Positions 12,020 to 24,823 of a stretch of 64,000 nt of DNA are shown piece by piece. A model generated the notes under the pieces. It was not told the DNA's origin and made no database searches. It was given only the letters and a program-made list of their open reading frames with translations. Numbering within the stretch: position 1 is the stretch's first letter; each line of letters starts with the position of its first letter. Position numbers and translations under genes: made by a program. Source of the stretch: Leptoclinus maculatus (taxonomy: Eukaryota > Chordata > Actinopteri > Perciformes > Stichaeidae); the NCBI GenBank assembly GCA_032191485.1, contig JAVDOI010000020.1:3134111-3198110 (forward strand), in the 5' to 3' direction.

Positions 12020-13234
12020 CTCAGGGTAGGCCTTCTTGAAGAGGTGAGTTTTCAGCCTGCGCCAAAAGATGGGCAGCGACTCTGTCAGTGGGGAATTCAT
12101 TCCACCACTGTGGGGCCAGGACAGAAAACAGCCTTGACCGGGTCGATCGGCCTCGAGGGACCTCTGAGCGACGGGGCAACCAATCGCCCCGAGGCAGCAG
12201 AGCGAAGTGGTCGGGCGGGGGTGTAGGGCTTGACCATGGCCTGGAGATAGGAAGGAGCTGTTCCTTTCACTGCCCTGTAGACTAGCACCAGAGTCTTAAA
12301 CTGAATGCGAGCTCTTACAGGGAGCCAGTGTAGAGAACGGAGAAGGGAAGTTGTGTGGGAGAACTTGGGGCGATTGAACACCAGGCGAGCTGCAGCTTTC
12401 TGGACAAGCTCCAGAGGTCTGATGGCCGACGCCGGGGCTCCGGCAAGTAGTGAGTTGCAGTAGTCCAGGCGGGAGATGACAAGAGCCTGGATTAGCACCT
12501 GCGCCGTCTCGTCAGTGAGGAAGGGGCGAATCCTCCTGATGTTGTAGAGCAGGAATCTGCAGGAGCGTGTAACCGATGCAATGTTTGCTGAGAATGACAG
12601 TTGGTCATCCAGGGTCACACCCAGGTTCCTCGCAGTCCGAGTTGGCGTCACCACGGTATCATCATCAATGGTGATGGACAGGTCTCGATGCGGGCAACCC
12701 TTCCCCGGGAGGAACAGTAGCTCGGTTTTGTCCAGGTTGAGCTTGAGGTGGTGTGTCGTCATCCACTTCGAGATGTCAGCCAAGCACGCAGCGATGCGTG
12801 CCTCCACTTGAGTGTCACCGGGGGGAAATGACAAGACCAGCTGGGTGTCATCGGCATAACAATGGTAAGAGAAGTCATGCGAGCGAATAACAGAACCCAG
12901 AGATGTTGTGTAGAGCGAGAAGAGAAGGGGGCCCAGGACTGAACCTTGTGGAACCCCCGTAGTCAGCATGCGTGGCCCCCCTCCATGTCACCTGGTAGGA
13001 TCGACCTGTCAGGTAGGATGCAAACAGGGAGAGTGCAGAGCCTGAGACGCCCATCGCCTCGAGGGTGGAGAGGAGGATCTGGTGGTTCACAGTGTCAAAC
13101 GCCGCAGACAGGTCCAGGAGAATCAGGACAGAGGAGAGAGAGTTCGCTCTCGCGGCGTGAAGCGACTCCGTCACCGCAAGGAGGGCTGTCTCAGTCGAGT
13201 GACCCACTTTGAACCCGGACTGGTGGGGGTCCAA
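12020..13234 (-). pseudogene. LINE reverse transcriptase, frameshifted
   Basis: The N-terminal part (13234 to about 12980) shows 'HQSGFKVGHSTETAL' and the motif A region 'LLDLSAAFDTVNHQILL' with its catalytic Asp. A frameshift near 12970 then leads to 'GVPQGSVLGPLLFSLY' (motif B), 'CYADDTQLVLS' (YADD catalytic motif C), 'LNLDKTELLFLP' and 'ARNLGVTLDDQLSF'. A C-terminal region has 'RLDYCNSLLAGAP' and 'LHWLPVRARIQFKTL'. Near 12115 the frame is lost again: the expected 'LAPQWWNEFPTD' continues in a second frame, and 'RRLKTHLFKKAYPEP' returns in a third. The element cannot make a working enzyme as it stands. Confidence 0.9.
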
Positions 13235-13756
13235 GAGGCTGTTCTGGTGGAGATAGGAAGACAGTTGATTAAAGACAGCACGTTCAAGTGTTTTGGATTA
13301 GGTTAGAAGAGAAACCGGTTTGAAGTTCTTGACATCAGAGGGGTCAAGTGATGGTTTCTTCAGAAGGGGGGTGACTCTGGCAGTCTTGAAAGCCATGGGA
13401 AAGCATCCTGAAACGAGAGATGTGTTGATGAGGTGGGTGAGGAAAGGAAGGAGTTCAATCGCAATAGACTGAAGAAGAGGGGAGGGGACCTCGTTAGGGG
13501 AGAGGGGGAGCCAGATAGGGTAAGATGGGGCATGGAGAGGGGAGGGAGAGCTGTGGGGGAAGAGCTGGAGAGGGTAGAGAGGGAGAGGGTGGACAGGGAC
13601 AGGGGGGCTGAGAGAAGGAGGACCTGATATTGTTTACCTTCTTGTCAAAGAAGTTGGCGAAATCGTCAGGGAGAAGGGAGGAAGTAGGAGGAGAGGGTGG
13701 GGGTTGGAGGAGTGAAGAGAAAGTCTCGAAGAGTTTTTTAGGATTGGAAGCAGAGG

Positions 13757-14566
13757 TTAGGATTTTAGAGCGGAAGAACGCAGCTTTAGCAGTAGATAGA
13801 GAGGAGGAAAAAGTGGAGAGAAGAGCTTGGAAGTTAAGAAGGTCCTCCGGGAGTTTGCCTTTTCTCCATTTACGCTCGGCCTCAGCTGGTTGCCGGCCTT
13901 GTGAGTAGGAGGAGAAGAGGAGTGGTAAAGGTCAAAGGAGGAGAGGAAGGAGAGAAGAGGTTCTAATTTATCAGTCTGGATGTTGAAGTCGCCGAGTAGG
14001 ATGAGTGCGGAGCCATCGTCATGGAAGTGCGAGACTAATGTGTCGAGATCTTCCAAGAACTCACCAAGAGGGCCTGGTGGGTGATACACAACAGCAATGG
14101 TGAGCTTGACTGGATAAGTGACAGTAACAGCATGAAATTCGAAAGAGGATGGGGAGAACTGTGGAACTGAGACAAGAAAGTATTTCCATTTTGGGGAGAT
14201 TAGCAGGCCAGTACCACCACCTCGCCTCGCAGCTCTGGGAGTGTGAGAGAAAGAGTACACGTCTGACAGAGCTGCGGGTGTGGTGTTGTTTTCTGGTGTG
14301 ATCCAGGTCTCAGTTAGAGCAAGAAAGTTGAGGGAGAGCAAGGAAGCGTAGCCTGAGATGAACTCAGCTTTCAGCACTGCCGACTGGCAATTCCAGAGCC
14401 CCCCCACCACCACTTGCTCGCCATGAGCTGAGAGAGTAGGATAAATGAGGTTAGTGTGGTCACGGCACCTGGGAGTGGCCCAATGTCTACGTGACCACCG
14501 GACGGAGGAACAGACAGAAATCGGATGCAAACACATGGTAGAGAAATAGAAACGCCGTAAGTACAC
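13757..14566 (-). pseudogene. LINE endonuclease domain, degraded
   Basis: A minus-strand frame shows landmarks of an APE-like endonuclease: 'LNFLALTETWI' (TETW motif), 'GGGTGLLISPKW' and 'LILLGDFNI' (GDFN motif), with 'VVYHPPGP' between. The C-terminal part past about 13900 drifts into unrelated sequence, and the start region is also frameshifted relative to an upstream frame at 14371-14658. It is the 5' partner of the reverse transcriptase remnant. Confidence 0.8.
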
Positions 14567-15310
14567 GTTTGAGAAGTCTTAGCTTGACGAAGTCGGGCTT
14601 GAAAAAGTCGCCCTGTTGCCTTTGTTCGCCCTAGCCTTTGTTTGCCTGACGCTTCCAACCTCCAGAAGTGCTTAAGGACAGCAATCTACTGATTGCTCAT
14701 TGTCTGCCAGGAGTGCAGGCTCCTCCCCTTGCAATTAGCAAAGCTATTCAACAGCTGAGACTAAATCACACCTCCTCAGACAAGCAGAAACTCAGTGCAA
14801 TCACAACTGAGGCAGGCCTAAGTACAGCTATAAAGACAACTTAGTTAAAGCCAGAATAAAATACAACATGCTTTCAGGAAAGCTTTGATTATATGAATGA
14901 ATATATTTTATGTTTTAGATATTTCAATGAACCAGCAGATGGTAGCCTAAAGCAAATCACAGTTCAAAACTTTTGAATTTGCTTGCTAGCTGTTAGCATG
15001 TGGGATGTAGCTTATTTGAGCAAGCTAATGCTAATTAAGGAGTTTTATTTAATCCATTTTCATTTATTCTTCATTGTAAAATATGTATTTTTTAAACTGA
15101 TTGTTCACTTTAAACCCTAAGTTTGCACACAACCTACATTTCCAAAGTACCTCGCCCCGTTAGTGAACTTGCTAGCAAGCTAACGCACATGGTCCATTTC
15201 ACACTGAATGTATTTGGCAAATTAATATATTATTTCTGTGTACGATATGGTAAAAGGTTAGTTTATATCTGCATATGACATGGTAAATACAGCCGGAACA
15301 ATTAACCCCT

Positions 15311-15380
15311 ATATTTCCATTCTATTCCCGATATTTCCTATTAATTCCCATAAATTCCACATACATTTCTTTTAATTCCC
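15311..15380. repeat. Degenerate ATTTCC/ATTCCC repeat patch
   Basis: Repeated 'atttcc' and 'attccc' hexamers every 8-15 bases ('ctattcccgatatttcc', 'ttaattcccataaattcc', 'ttaattcccg'). Probably an old short-period repeat; function unknown. Confidence 0.5.
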
Positions 15381-16724
15381 GCATGGCGAGTTTCCACCTT
15401 GAATGTGTGCAACCCCACACGTAACACTTGAGCACCACAGTCAACCTGTTTGCTCTCTAGTTGAATCACTAGTTGAGTCAGTTCCTGCTCATACAGTGTT
15501 AATCCAAATTAACCTGTGCACTTTTCCTCATGAACTAACTTCAGCTACAGTCTATCATGTCTAAATTAACATTCTGCATGTTTAGGCTATATTTTCGATC
15601 TTTGAATTAATTCACTGGGGAGACATCGCAGGAATGTGATTTGCCATGTACCGCTCTTTAAGGTTTGACTGGGTGTCGAAATGAATAACTGAATAACTGC
15701 AGAAACTAAAAGCATTTATATATTCTTCATTACATATTCAGTACTGCGAGTGGATTTTAAGTATCTGGTACTTACAGGATAAGTTGATGGCATTGAAAAA
15801 TCTTCCATGGTGCTTTAAAGAGTCATTTCATACAATACAAAATGCCCCATATCAATTTTACAAAGTGGTGTTATTTCTCTACTTTGCCTGCGTTTAGTTT
15901 ATAGTCAGAAAGAGACTTTCTTGTCCAAGTTCCTTTGTTCAGCTGCAGCACACTATTTTCAAGAGGAGGTACATGGACCTCCTCACCCAAGTTACACAGG
16001 TTATTTTGTCATAAAAGGGTTGTGGTTCAAAATAGAGTCAAGATTTCACATGTTAAAGAATTCTTTTGACCCCCAAAGTCACTGCTAATAGAAACATAAC
16101 CAACAAAGAAGCTCTCGATCCACATAGACAAGGAAGATGCAGTGACTCAAGGTTTATTTCCACTATGCACTTTATACAAGGTGACTGAGTGTTAAAAAAA
16201 ACAGCATTCACGTGGTGAAGACAATTCCATGGTAAATTTCATTGTACGTTTTCTTTTATGATTTTACACACAGATATTACTGCGGTATTGGGATGTTGAT
16301 TGCTTTGCTCTCATTCAGTGTTCGGACAGAAACACAACTCCTTGTCTGTGAGTCATCAGTATGAATAATGACACCTTGGGCTCAATGTTTGTTCACAGTT
16401 CCCCCAAAAGAACGGCAATTTAAAGAAGGCAAAGTGAAGGACGGCCTGCTCCTCGCCTCGAGTGTTTGAAGGGTGGCAGGCGGCAACAATACACACACGC
16501 TGAGAGTGGAGGACTGATCAGGAAAGTAATATGTGCTGTGGGTGGAAAATATACTTGGAGGGCGCCTGTGTCCTCAACTGGATTAGAACACAACGCTGCT
16601 CCCTGCAGAGACTTATTTTAACCAGGAAAGTAGATTTACACATTTATCTCACTATTTTTGACTGTTTGTCTGTTTATACTGTGTGAGTCTGTGCAGCTGT
16701 GCACTGATTCCTAAACATGTTTCC

Positions 16725-16728
16725 GTGT

Positions 16729-16763
<35 letters not shown>
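16725..16763. repeat. (GT)n microsatellite
   Basis: About 18 GT units with one GTAT interruption. Confidence 0.95.
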
Positions 16764-16766
<3 letters not shown>

Positions 16767-17100
16767 TCATCTCAGCACCACCTGCATCTCAGTCACCTCT
16801 CTGCAGCAGATTTTCCGCTTAACATGATAGAAATGCCTATAGCCATGAATAACACATTTTACTCTACTGTACCTCAGGCGAAGTATTACATGATCGGTTT
16901 CCTCTGCTAGAATATGTTAAATATAGAAAGAGCCAGCGTTCGTTCGGAAAGCAGAAGCTAAGGAAGCAACACGATTTTAAGGATTGAAGAGAAAAAAAAA
17001 TGCTGGAAGACACAGAAAAACGGGAGATCAACAAAAAAAAGGGAAAAACAGCCGCAGCAGTCAGTGATGATTTGCGTCCCCTCCAGAATTGCTGGGAAAA

Positions 17101-17113
17101 GGGGGGGGGGGGG
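17101..17113. repeat. Poly-G tract (13 G)
   Basis: Uninterrupted run of 13 guanines next to a GT-rich stretch. Confidence 0.95.
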
Positions 17114-18890
17114 TAGTGTGCATTTGTGTGTTCAAGTGCCCATGTGTGTGTCTGTGGGTGTCAGCGCATTTATGTGTCTGAGGGCTGAGTGTGGAAGGGC
17201 TAATGGAGTGTTGATTGCCTGGCGGTAAGCAGGCATCAGTGGGTAATTGCAGCTCTACGGTGTAACAGCTCTAAAATGAAGACGCATTTCACATTCGATC
17301 ACTGAGTGGCCAGTATGGATGCACATGCACTGTGGCTGTGGGTGATGGAGGGTTATCCTGTGCATGTAGTTCTATAACTAGCCAATGGAGCCAGATTCAA
17401 CAATTGCTATTGATCAGCAGGCCACGGACAAAATGACACTGACACCTTCCCTACCTGGCTCGCTGCTCAGAGTATTGCAAGCTGTTTTTATTATGCTGCC
17501 AAACTAGTTTAAAATGGACTTGCCAGATTTAAAGAAAGTATAGCATGGCACTGTGTAGCACTGTAGAGCCATGCAGAAGAAAACCAAAAGGTGGAAAGCT
17601 AGAGGTGGAGCGAACGCCTCCTGCCCTTTCTTTTTGTCCCTCTGTTTTTCTCTCACTTCGCGCCCGGTTGAAGTCTCCCCTTGGTGAACTTCACGCGTGT
17701 TGCCAGGCGACAAGGTTGCCTGGGAGCAGGGCTTTGATGAACAGTCACAGTGTGATGGAGGTAGCCCTGCCAACACACTGAACACAGGGACGGACAGGTG
17801 GACAAACACACGCGTGTGTGCAAACACATGCCAGAGCGTGGCATGTGTGCAGCCAGAGCACAAACGCACCCAGTGAAGCCACGTCTGGGGTTGCTTTCTT
17901 TCTTTCTTTTTTTTACTGCAACTTTGGCTCAAGCTCACATTTATACACTACTCACAGTGATTAGTACTAATTTATGATCGGGAAATCTTCATAATTGTTC
18001 TATAAGTTACTTCAATTACTGCCTGTGATGAATGGAATGTGTCGACGGCAGTCAGGAGCTGCAGCCCTGCTGTTGATTTCTACTGCAGTGACCTCCTGAC
18101 GTCCCTGTGTTTTCAAAAAATCTATTCGGACATTTCACAGAAACATTCTGCTGCCTTGGCAAATGTAATCCATCATTTTAAATGCAAGGCTGGGGTTTTT
18201 CTTACTGACATTACTTTATGAGACTTATCTGTCATGGGCATTAGGTGAGGGAAAGAAATATAGTTACGCTTGCAATATCCCTTAACACCCACAGAATGTG
18301 TGATGGCTTAATAAAGCTCATGTAAAATTCACAGACAACAGACTCAATATCACTGCACACATTCAGACAGTAAGATGGTTGCAGAACAACTTGAGTGCAG
18401 TGGTCAACACCTTCACCATCTTGATATAACTGCCGTACCAAAATGGCTAGCTGATGGGCCCCGGCATAGCCATGGATGTGGTAATTAAAGAGACATTTGA
18501 TCAAACTAAGTAATGAGGTTTCTAACCCACACACGCCACTGCCTGAAGCTCCGCTGCTGACATCTGGTTGCCATATCTCTTTGCATTAGCCTAATCTACA
18601 AGTTTTTCTAATAATTGGCCACTTTCTCACTCTCTCACTCTCCCAGTGTTGAGCATGGTAGTGATTCAAGCGGTGAATCTAGTTCATAAAAGCTTTTACA
18701 GTTGCTCCAGGAAAAGTTCTTCTGGCTCACATAAAAGATGTGTTTTACATTTCCAATGTTTCCAACAGCATTTCAATTGTAGCTGCAGGCTCACAACTCT
18801 TGCAGCCTTTCCAGTCAGCTGCACACACACCACTAACTGTTGTGTTTGGGGTTACGATAAGGGGCTGTGAGAGCGCTGCCTGCAAACATG

Positions 18891-19215
18891 CAGCTGGTGG
18901 TGGGGAAAGTACTGAACTTGACTTGTAAAAGTACAAGTACAACCATGGAATAATACTCCCTAAAATGGTGTCATATACTGACTTAAACCTAATTTTGTTT
19001 TTGGGGCAAATTAGGGGCAACAAGCTGTAAACACAACATTGACATATTATATTAGCCTTGACGTTGATATGGAGAGTATGTTAGCGAAGAGTGTGTTCTT
19101 AACACATCCAGCTGATGTGGATTCGTTTGGAGTCGTGTTTCTGAACACCACAAAACTACTTGGTTAGGTTTAGGAAAAGGTAATGGTTTGGGTTAGAGTA
19201 CACGAAGTAAGTACG
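18891..19215. repeat. Old fish repeats, two types
   Basis: The first part ('ggtggggaaagtactgaac', 'aaaagtacaagtac') resembles the widespread fish repeat full of AAGTAC words; compare 32185-32320 and 58690-58800. The second part ('ctacttggttaggtttagg') matches the 'ggtttaggcaacaaaac' type seen near 8395-8530 and 38990. Class unknown. Confidence 0.4.
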
Positions 19216-22180
19216 TAATAAAACTCCTCCCTGTATGATATATCAACACATTTTTCAAGAAACACACTTCCTATATCAGGATACATAAAAAAACTGACAT
19301 AAAAAAATCAACTATATAATCATACATTTGCAGTTACAAAAACCTGAGAAAAGACGAGACATTGCTTGATTGACAAGTATCACTTATCACACATTAATGA
19401 GTGTTTAGCGCCCCAGAGGGAGACAAAAGTTATTGTTGGATGAAAAACTGGAGGATTACCTCTTTACATCCTCGACTTTAATTTCACCAAAGCTGCTAAA
19501 TCCGACTATCCAGTCAGGTTCCAAAGTACTTTTCATGCCCATATTACTGAGTAAATTGTCAGTCTTTCGCATGCAGATGGATTGGGTGAAACGGTGTGTG
19601 TATGTAGTGTGTGTATTGCTGCAGTGTGCCTGGGCACATCTGTGCACAGGAGTGTGCAGTAATGTCTGAATCCGTCAGTCTAATTGTGATTATGGCATTT
19701 AATTACGCCAGATGACTTCCACTTCTGTGGGAATCATTAGTTGTGTGTTTGTGTGTGTGTGTTTCTGTGTTTGTCTGTGCACATGTGCTAACAGATTGGA
19801 CTGTGCCATTTCTCTAAGACCAAGGATCACACCCGCTCACTCTCTGTCTGTACCACTGCAGGATTAGCTCCATTTCATGTTTCCAGGAAAAGAAAAACTC
19901 TGTTGACACGGAAATCCTCATCAAATCATCAAATGTCGTCTTGCTAAAAATACTCGCCTCCATGCCGATCCGTGAAAACATCCATATTCTCTACAGCAGT
20001 GACTCAGATAGAAGACGACGCGATGAAATGTCATTGTCATCATTCAGACCGGCTGCCTCACCCGCCTTTATAACCACATAACCTCTGTCAAAGGAGTTTC
20101 AACAATACTGTACTGCAATGACATCAGGGTTGTTTGTGTGATTTCTGAAAGCTCGACTCACGTCTGGCTAACTAAATGACCTGTGACAGCTGGTGTGAGA
20201 AACACATAGCCGTGATACACAAGCAGATGGAACCTTGTACAGGCATACACAGCTAACTAGCCATGTGTGAATACGGATAATTGGAATAGCAGCAACGTAA
20301 ACATCCCCACCACATATGGACTAGTGTATTTGTAGGTGTGATACGCATGAGAGGAGAGCTTAATGGAAGACTTCTTGTTGTGTTTGTCGGCAAATGTGTA
20401 TATGCAGGGCCCGTTTCGTCCCTCATCATCTCCTTTCCCAGTCATCTGACATCACATCTACAGGCAAACATCAGTATTTTGCAAGTTGTATTATTTTCAA
20501 AATGTCGTTCGAGACGTATTCTGTTTTTGATTGCAAAGTTGCAAAAGGAGAAATGGTGAGCCTTCATGTATCACCAAAGGATCTGGAAATCAGAGAAAGG
20601 TAGGTGCAGCTTATTTGAAAATACGTTAATGAGTTTGCAGGAGCATTTGTTTGAAAATGTTCCCCAAAAACTGCAGACAATCCTGGGGACACAGCGAGAA
20701 CGAGCCAAAATGTTCAACTGTTAAGTTTCAGGCCCTTTCTGTCTAATTTGCATATTCATAGACAGGGCATACTAAATAGGAAAAGGTGTTAAGTTATATC
20801 CAGGCCATTTTAAGGCATGAAGGTCATTTTGTTTATAGAAAATAACTTTTAGATATTGATAAACAGTGTTGAGTTTTTAGGGGTTTAATTAATGTCAGGA
20901 GGGAAACTTTACACTGCCTGTAGAAAACTATGATTGTAGTTGTTAGTGTTCTTTTGTTGCTTTATTTAGAATAAAAACATTTTACAAACATCATGCAAAT
21001 AATAACTTGTGGAGACTGAAAAAAGTGCAGCAGTTTTTGAAATGACACAACATATAGTATACTATAAATGTACAACAATTAATACAAATGCACTTCAGCA
21101 AACTGATACAAATAAAAGAAAATCATATTCATGGCTGATTTGTATATGTAACAATAATACATATAGTATGTATGATGTAAAGTTCATGATCCTTACCCTG
21201 ACCCGTTGGAGGTAAATGTATTTCACTTAGCTACCATCTAATGTACGCATCACATAACAATACATTGGTCTAATTCCTTCAATACAATATAAAAGGAAGT
21301 TTTACGTAGCTGTCAAACTCTAATAATGCCATCATAACAAATGGCGTATTGTTTTCCTTTCTTATATGAAAGGACTTTATCTCTAAGAATGACAGGATTT
21401 TCTGCCAAACAAATTCAATTCATATTTATAAGAGCACCAAAAGCATGCTCTCATTAAGTATCTCCCTTGTGTATCTTGTATTTTATTAAACTAAATGTGA
21501 CTAAACATCTCTCTTTGTCTCAATACACACTGACACATGAGTGTACAGTACATACGAGAGGAATGCACCAGGTATAAAAAGCTCCTCTGTAATATGTTCT
21601 TCCATCTCCTGTATTTAGCATGTGAACCTGTTTACAGCTGGCAATCTGGCAACGTAGGACCGTCGTATAGTACCACGATCCAAATCAAGCATGTAGCCCT
21701 GTGTTTGTCTTAAAATGATTCTGTATGTTTCTGCATGTGTCTCCCAACCCTTGGACAGTGTGTTACCCCTGAAACCATTTTGTTAGTAAACTCCAGATGG
21801 AAAAAGAAACATACAAAATAAGCCAGAGGCAGTGGAAGAGGACTGGAACTGACATTTGGCTTCCTTGGCTAGAGGCAGAGACAGAGAGAGTCCAGCCTGA
21901 GAATTAGAGACTACGGCAGTGAGGGGTGAGGAAGGGACACCCAGTGCCTCCCTCAGCAGTACAGTACAGTATACTCCAAACTAAATCCAATTTGTGTGTG
22001 TTGGTGGAGGCGGCTGTTGAATAATGGCACTGTGCTGATACCAGTATACTCTTTACTTTATCGGACAGAAATGAAATGCCATTTAGAGACAAATGTGTCT
22101 GAGCCAAAGTGTAATAGTGCACTTATAGACCTTTATATTATATAATACAGTATTCATAACTATGTTTTCATTAGTGTATA
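19216..22180. other. No gene recognised
   Basis: AT-rich, short GT runs at 19745-19765. A TATA-like TATAAAAA lies at 21573-21580 without other promoter support. An ATG-initiated 98-bp frame ending at a GT donor (20502-20599) is discussed as a finding. Otherwise empty. Confidence 0.45.
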
Positions 22181-22189
22181 ATCACCTGG

Positions 22190-22520
22190 ATGTTTTTGCT
22201 AGCTTAGAATGAGCCCTTCATATCTACATAGGGAGCTATGTAGAGCTACGTAGGGTCCTCTTCACGGAGTTGCACCGCCATGTTTCTACAGTAGCTCAGA
22301 ATGAACAAACCAAACACTGGATCTAGAGAGGGCCTTTTGCATGTTACGTCACCTGAAGGCAAACGTAGTTCTAAGACATGCATGTTGTAACGTGATGCCG
22401 CCGAGTTCAAAACTGTGGTTCGACCAGCTGGCCTCTGAGCAAGGCGAACAGCCACTATTTTGCACTTGGAGGCTCATGTTACCGCAGTCTTGGAAAGGGA
22501 GGGGTTTTCAGTTGATTGAA
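22190..22520. repeat. Dispersed fish repeat (MITE-like)
   Basis: Core text 'agaatgaacaaaccaaacac' plus 'tctagagagggcc' (22298-22336) recurs at 63197-63230 as 'agaacggacaaacaaaacac' and 'tctggagaaggcc'. The rest ('gagcccttcatatctacat', 'gccatgtttctacagtagc') has the look of a common teleost non-autonomous element. Inverted ends not located. Confidence 0.5.
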
Positions 22521-23210
22521 ATCTGCAACCACCCCGCTAGATGCCACTTAACTGTCCCTTTAAAAGTAATCAAGTATAAAATGGTAAAAAAGAAAAAAAA
22601 AAAGGATACTGTGCCATTTCTTAAATTAAACATAAAACGTTTCCGATGACCTTCAGGACATTTTGGGATTCAGGAGTATGCTTTTGGGTGCTTGAACAAA
22701 TTCAAGGATATCCGAACACATTTTCCACTTCTAATTAAGAACAACTTGTGCAAACTGACAGCATTTCTACTTAAATAAGATATTTTGGTCGTCTTTTCAA
22801 TCAGCAGCAATGTCCTCCTTAACCCGACCCTGCCTTGTTTTTCTCTGTTTTTCTCTGTCCTGTCGACATCTGACAGCAACAACAACACAAGCGGCGGCGG
22901 TGACAGTGCCAGAGGCCACGCTGCACTGCCACACAGTGATCTGGCAGTCTGTTGCCTCCCTCTCCTCCTCCTCCTTCCCCCCCCCCCCCGCTCAATTCCT
23001 CTCGCCTCCTCCCTCTTGCTCCTTCTCTGTCTCAACTGATAGACACCTGAGCAAGACAAGAGGTCAAGCTAGCCACCGTGCATGTTGGCCTACCTCCACC
23101 CTCTGATGGAGGGTGTGTAACTGTGTGTGTGTGAGTGTGTGGTTGATGCAATGGACGGGTGTTCATATTTGGCAGGCCTTTTGACTTAATATTCTCCTTT
23201 GATTTTGCAG

Positions 23211-23253
23211 TTGTGGCCCTTTCTTCGACTCCTGTCCCTCTCATCTACGTTAA
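23211..23253 (+). other. Exon-like 43-bp segment
   Basis: Flanked by an excellent acceptor ('ctttgattttgcag', ending at 23210) and a consensus donor (GTAAGTATT from 23254). All three frames are open up to the final codon; one ends exactly in TAA at the donor. Could be a cassette exon of an unseen plus-strand transcript or a chance match. No partner exon found. Confidence 0.25.
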
Positions 23254-24628
23254 GTAAGTATTGTTCCACTTATTTTAAGGCCCTGAGTCGTCTTATTTCC
23301 CAGATTGTGGGTTGTCAAATTACTCATGACATGTCCCCTTTAATGCTTGACTGAAGTGGAAAAGGCAGCATACCGAGAAGTGTGATAACAAGTGATGGTA
23401 CGCCTTAACATTGTGTTACCTGCTTCTGCTTCTTCTGATGTGGACAAAGCTGTCATGTCTTAAAACACCATTGTTCATACAGAGGAGAAATCAAGTTTGT
23501 GTTTTAAGCTAAATGCTAACATTAGTAGCACCTAGTCGCCTACTAAAAACACATTTACATGATCTGTGGAGAACAACTGCAGTCCTCTGCTATTAGCCAC
23601 AATCAGCCCTATACTGAAGCAGTTTAGGGGATCAAAAGTGTTGCTCATGGGCACAATGATGGTGATTTAGAGTGCAGACATGGTTTTACATACTCACCTT
23701 CCCCTACCAAGATGGCTTGGGATTCAAACCAGCGTGCCTCTAGCCACGAGTCTGCATTTCTAATCTGCTGCTCTGCTGGTTCATCACCCTCCCTCTTCCA
23801 CTCCACAAGTATTTATATTTCCTCCCAGGGCCAGACAGATGGGAGTGTTTAGGAATAAAAGCGTCAGTATTTACCATATTATTTACTAGCATCAGCGCTA
23901 GCCCCTTTGGCGACGCCGGCCTCAGAAAAAAAACAACCTGCTTTTCCTCTCCCTGGTCCTCCGTCTCCTCCCTGGCTTACCTGAACCATTTAGGATTTAT
24001 GTGGGACAACTACCGCGTTGAAGCCATTTCGTAGCTCGATCAAAGATATGTCAGCGCTGGGGATTCACTGCACTGACCCACAGGTTAAGAGTGTGTTTCG
24101 CACACTCTGTAGCATATATATCATACTGTGACAGACGAATGGTTTTGTATCTCCGCGGACAACCTGAAACCAAACGTAGACACTAATGGATTTGTCTTTG
24201 CAGCGTGAGTGGGACAAAGTCATAACAAGTGAGTGACTCGGATGATATTATAAAGAGAGATATTTATCTGGAGGTTTTATAGTACGTCATGCAAACACAC
24301 CGGTGGACATTTTGCCATCAACAAGATAGAAACTTCCTACTCTGATAAAATGTTGGAGTGCCTTGATGCACATATTTGCATATTAATGAGGAAAAACATC
24401 TTTCTTCTGATCCACTGTAACTATAAACCCAAATGTGTGACATCACACAAAATGAGGTATGACTATGTGCACAACGGGCCATATTAAACATATTAATGTG
24501 TTTGAAGTGGGACACTAATGTTGAGAGACTGTCCACAAAACATCATACAAGTTTAGTTGCCATTGGGACAAAGCATAATCAGTAACCTTAAGATGAACTG
24601 TTTTTAAGGCTGAACAAGGCTGCATGTA

Positions 24629-24823
24629 TGTGTGTGTGTGTGTGTGTGTTTCTACATGTGTAGAAGTACAACTTTGTATGTCTGATGCTGGGAGTGTGTA
24701 ATTATGGGCAGATTATGGGAGAGGCGGACGGCATGAAGCAGTCTTTGATGGGATTAAGCACTCAATTACCCAGCTAAATCTGCCCCCCTCCCCCAAAACA
24801 CACACACACACACACACACACAC
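24629..24823. repeat. (TG)n and (CA)n microsatellite pair
   Basis: (TG)n at 24629-24649 and (CA)n at 24798-24823 lie in opposite orientation about 150 bp apart, so the strands could pair as a long weak hairpin. Confidence 0.9.

Larger units (their letters stand above)
11751..14690 (-). mobile_element. Decayed L2-like non-LTR retrotransposon (LINE)
   Basis: Read on the minus strand, the element runs from about 14690 (5' end uncertain) to a tail of three ATTAC units (complement TGTAA) at 11752-11767. Just before the tail is the 3' segment widely spread in fish genomes ('atttagcagacgctttt', 'ccaaagcgacttacaa' on the plus strand). It carries an apurinic-type endonuclease region, a reverse transcriptase region and a conserved C-terminal region, all with frameshifts. 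About 3 kb is near full length for such elements. The purine-rich stretch 13235-13760, between the endonuclease and the palm, is badly eroded. L2 rather than CR1 or Rex1 is inferred from the pentanucleotide tail and protein style. Confidence 0.85.
14691..18890. other. No gene recognised
   Basis: Contains a TTCCC-rich short repeat patch (15311-15380), a long (GT)n at 16725-16763 and a G13 run at 17101-17113. Frames at 17504-17938 and 18241-18534 on the minus strand are open but show no family features or splice context. Confidence 0.5.

Noticed and set aside
13433..13908. Plus-strand Arg/Glu-rich frames
   Set aside because: Antisense to the eroded middle of the LINE.
18241..18534. 97-codon minus-strand frame
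   Set aside because: Open but with no known motif, splice context or coding-like codon use.
23715..23760. tRNA B-box-like word (complement GGTTTGAATCC)
   Set aside because: No A box at the right distance and no cloverleaf; likewise near 32605. Not called as tRNA.
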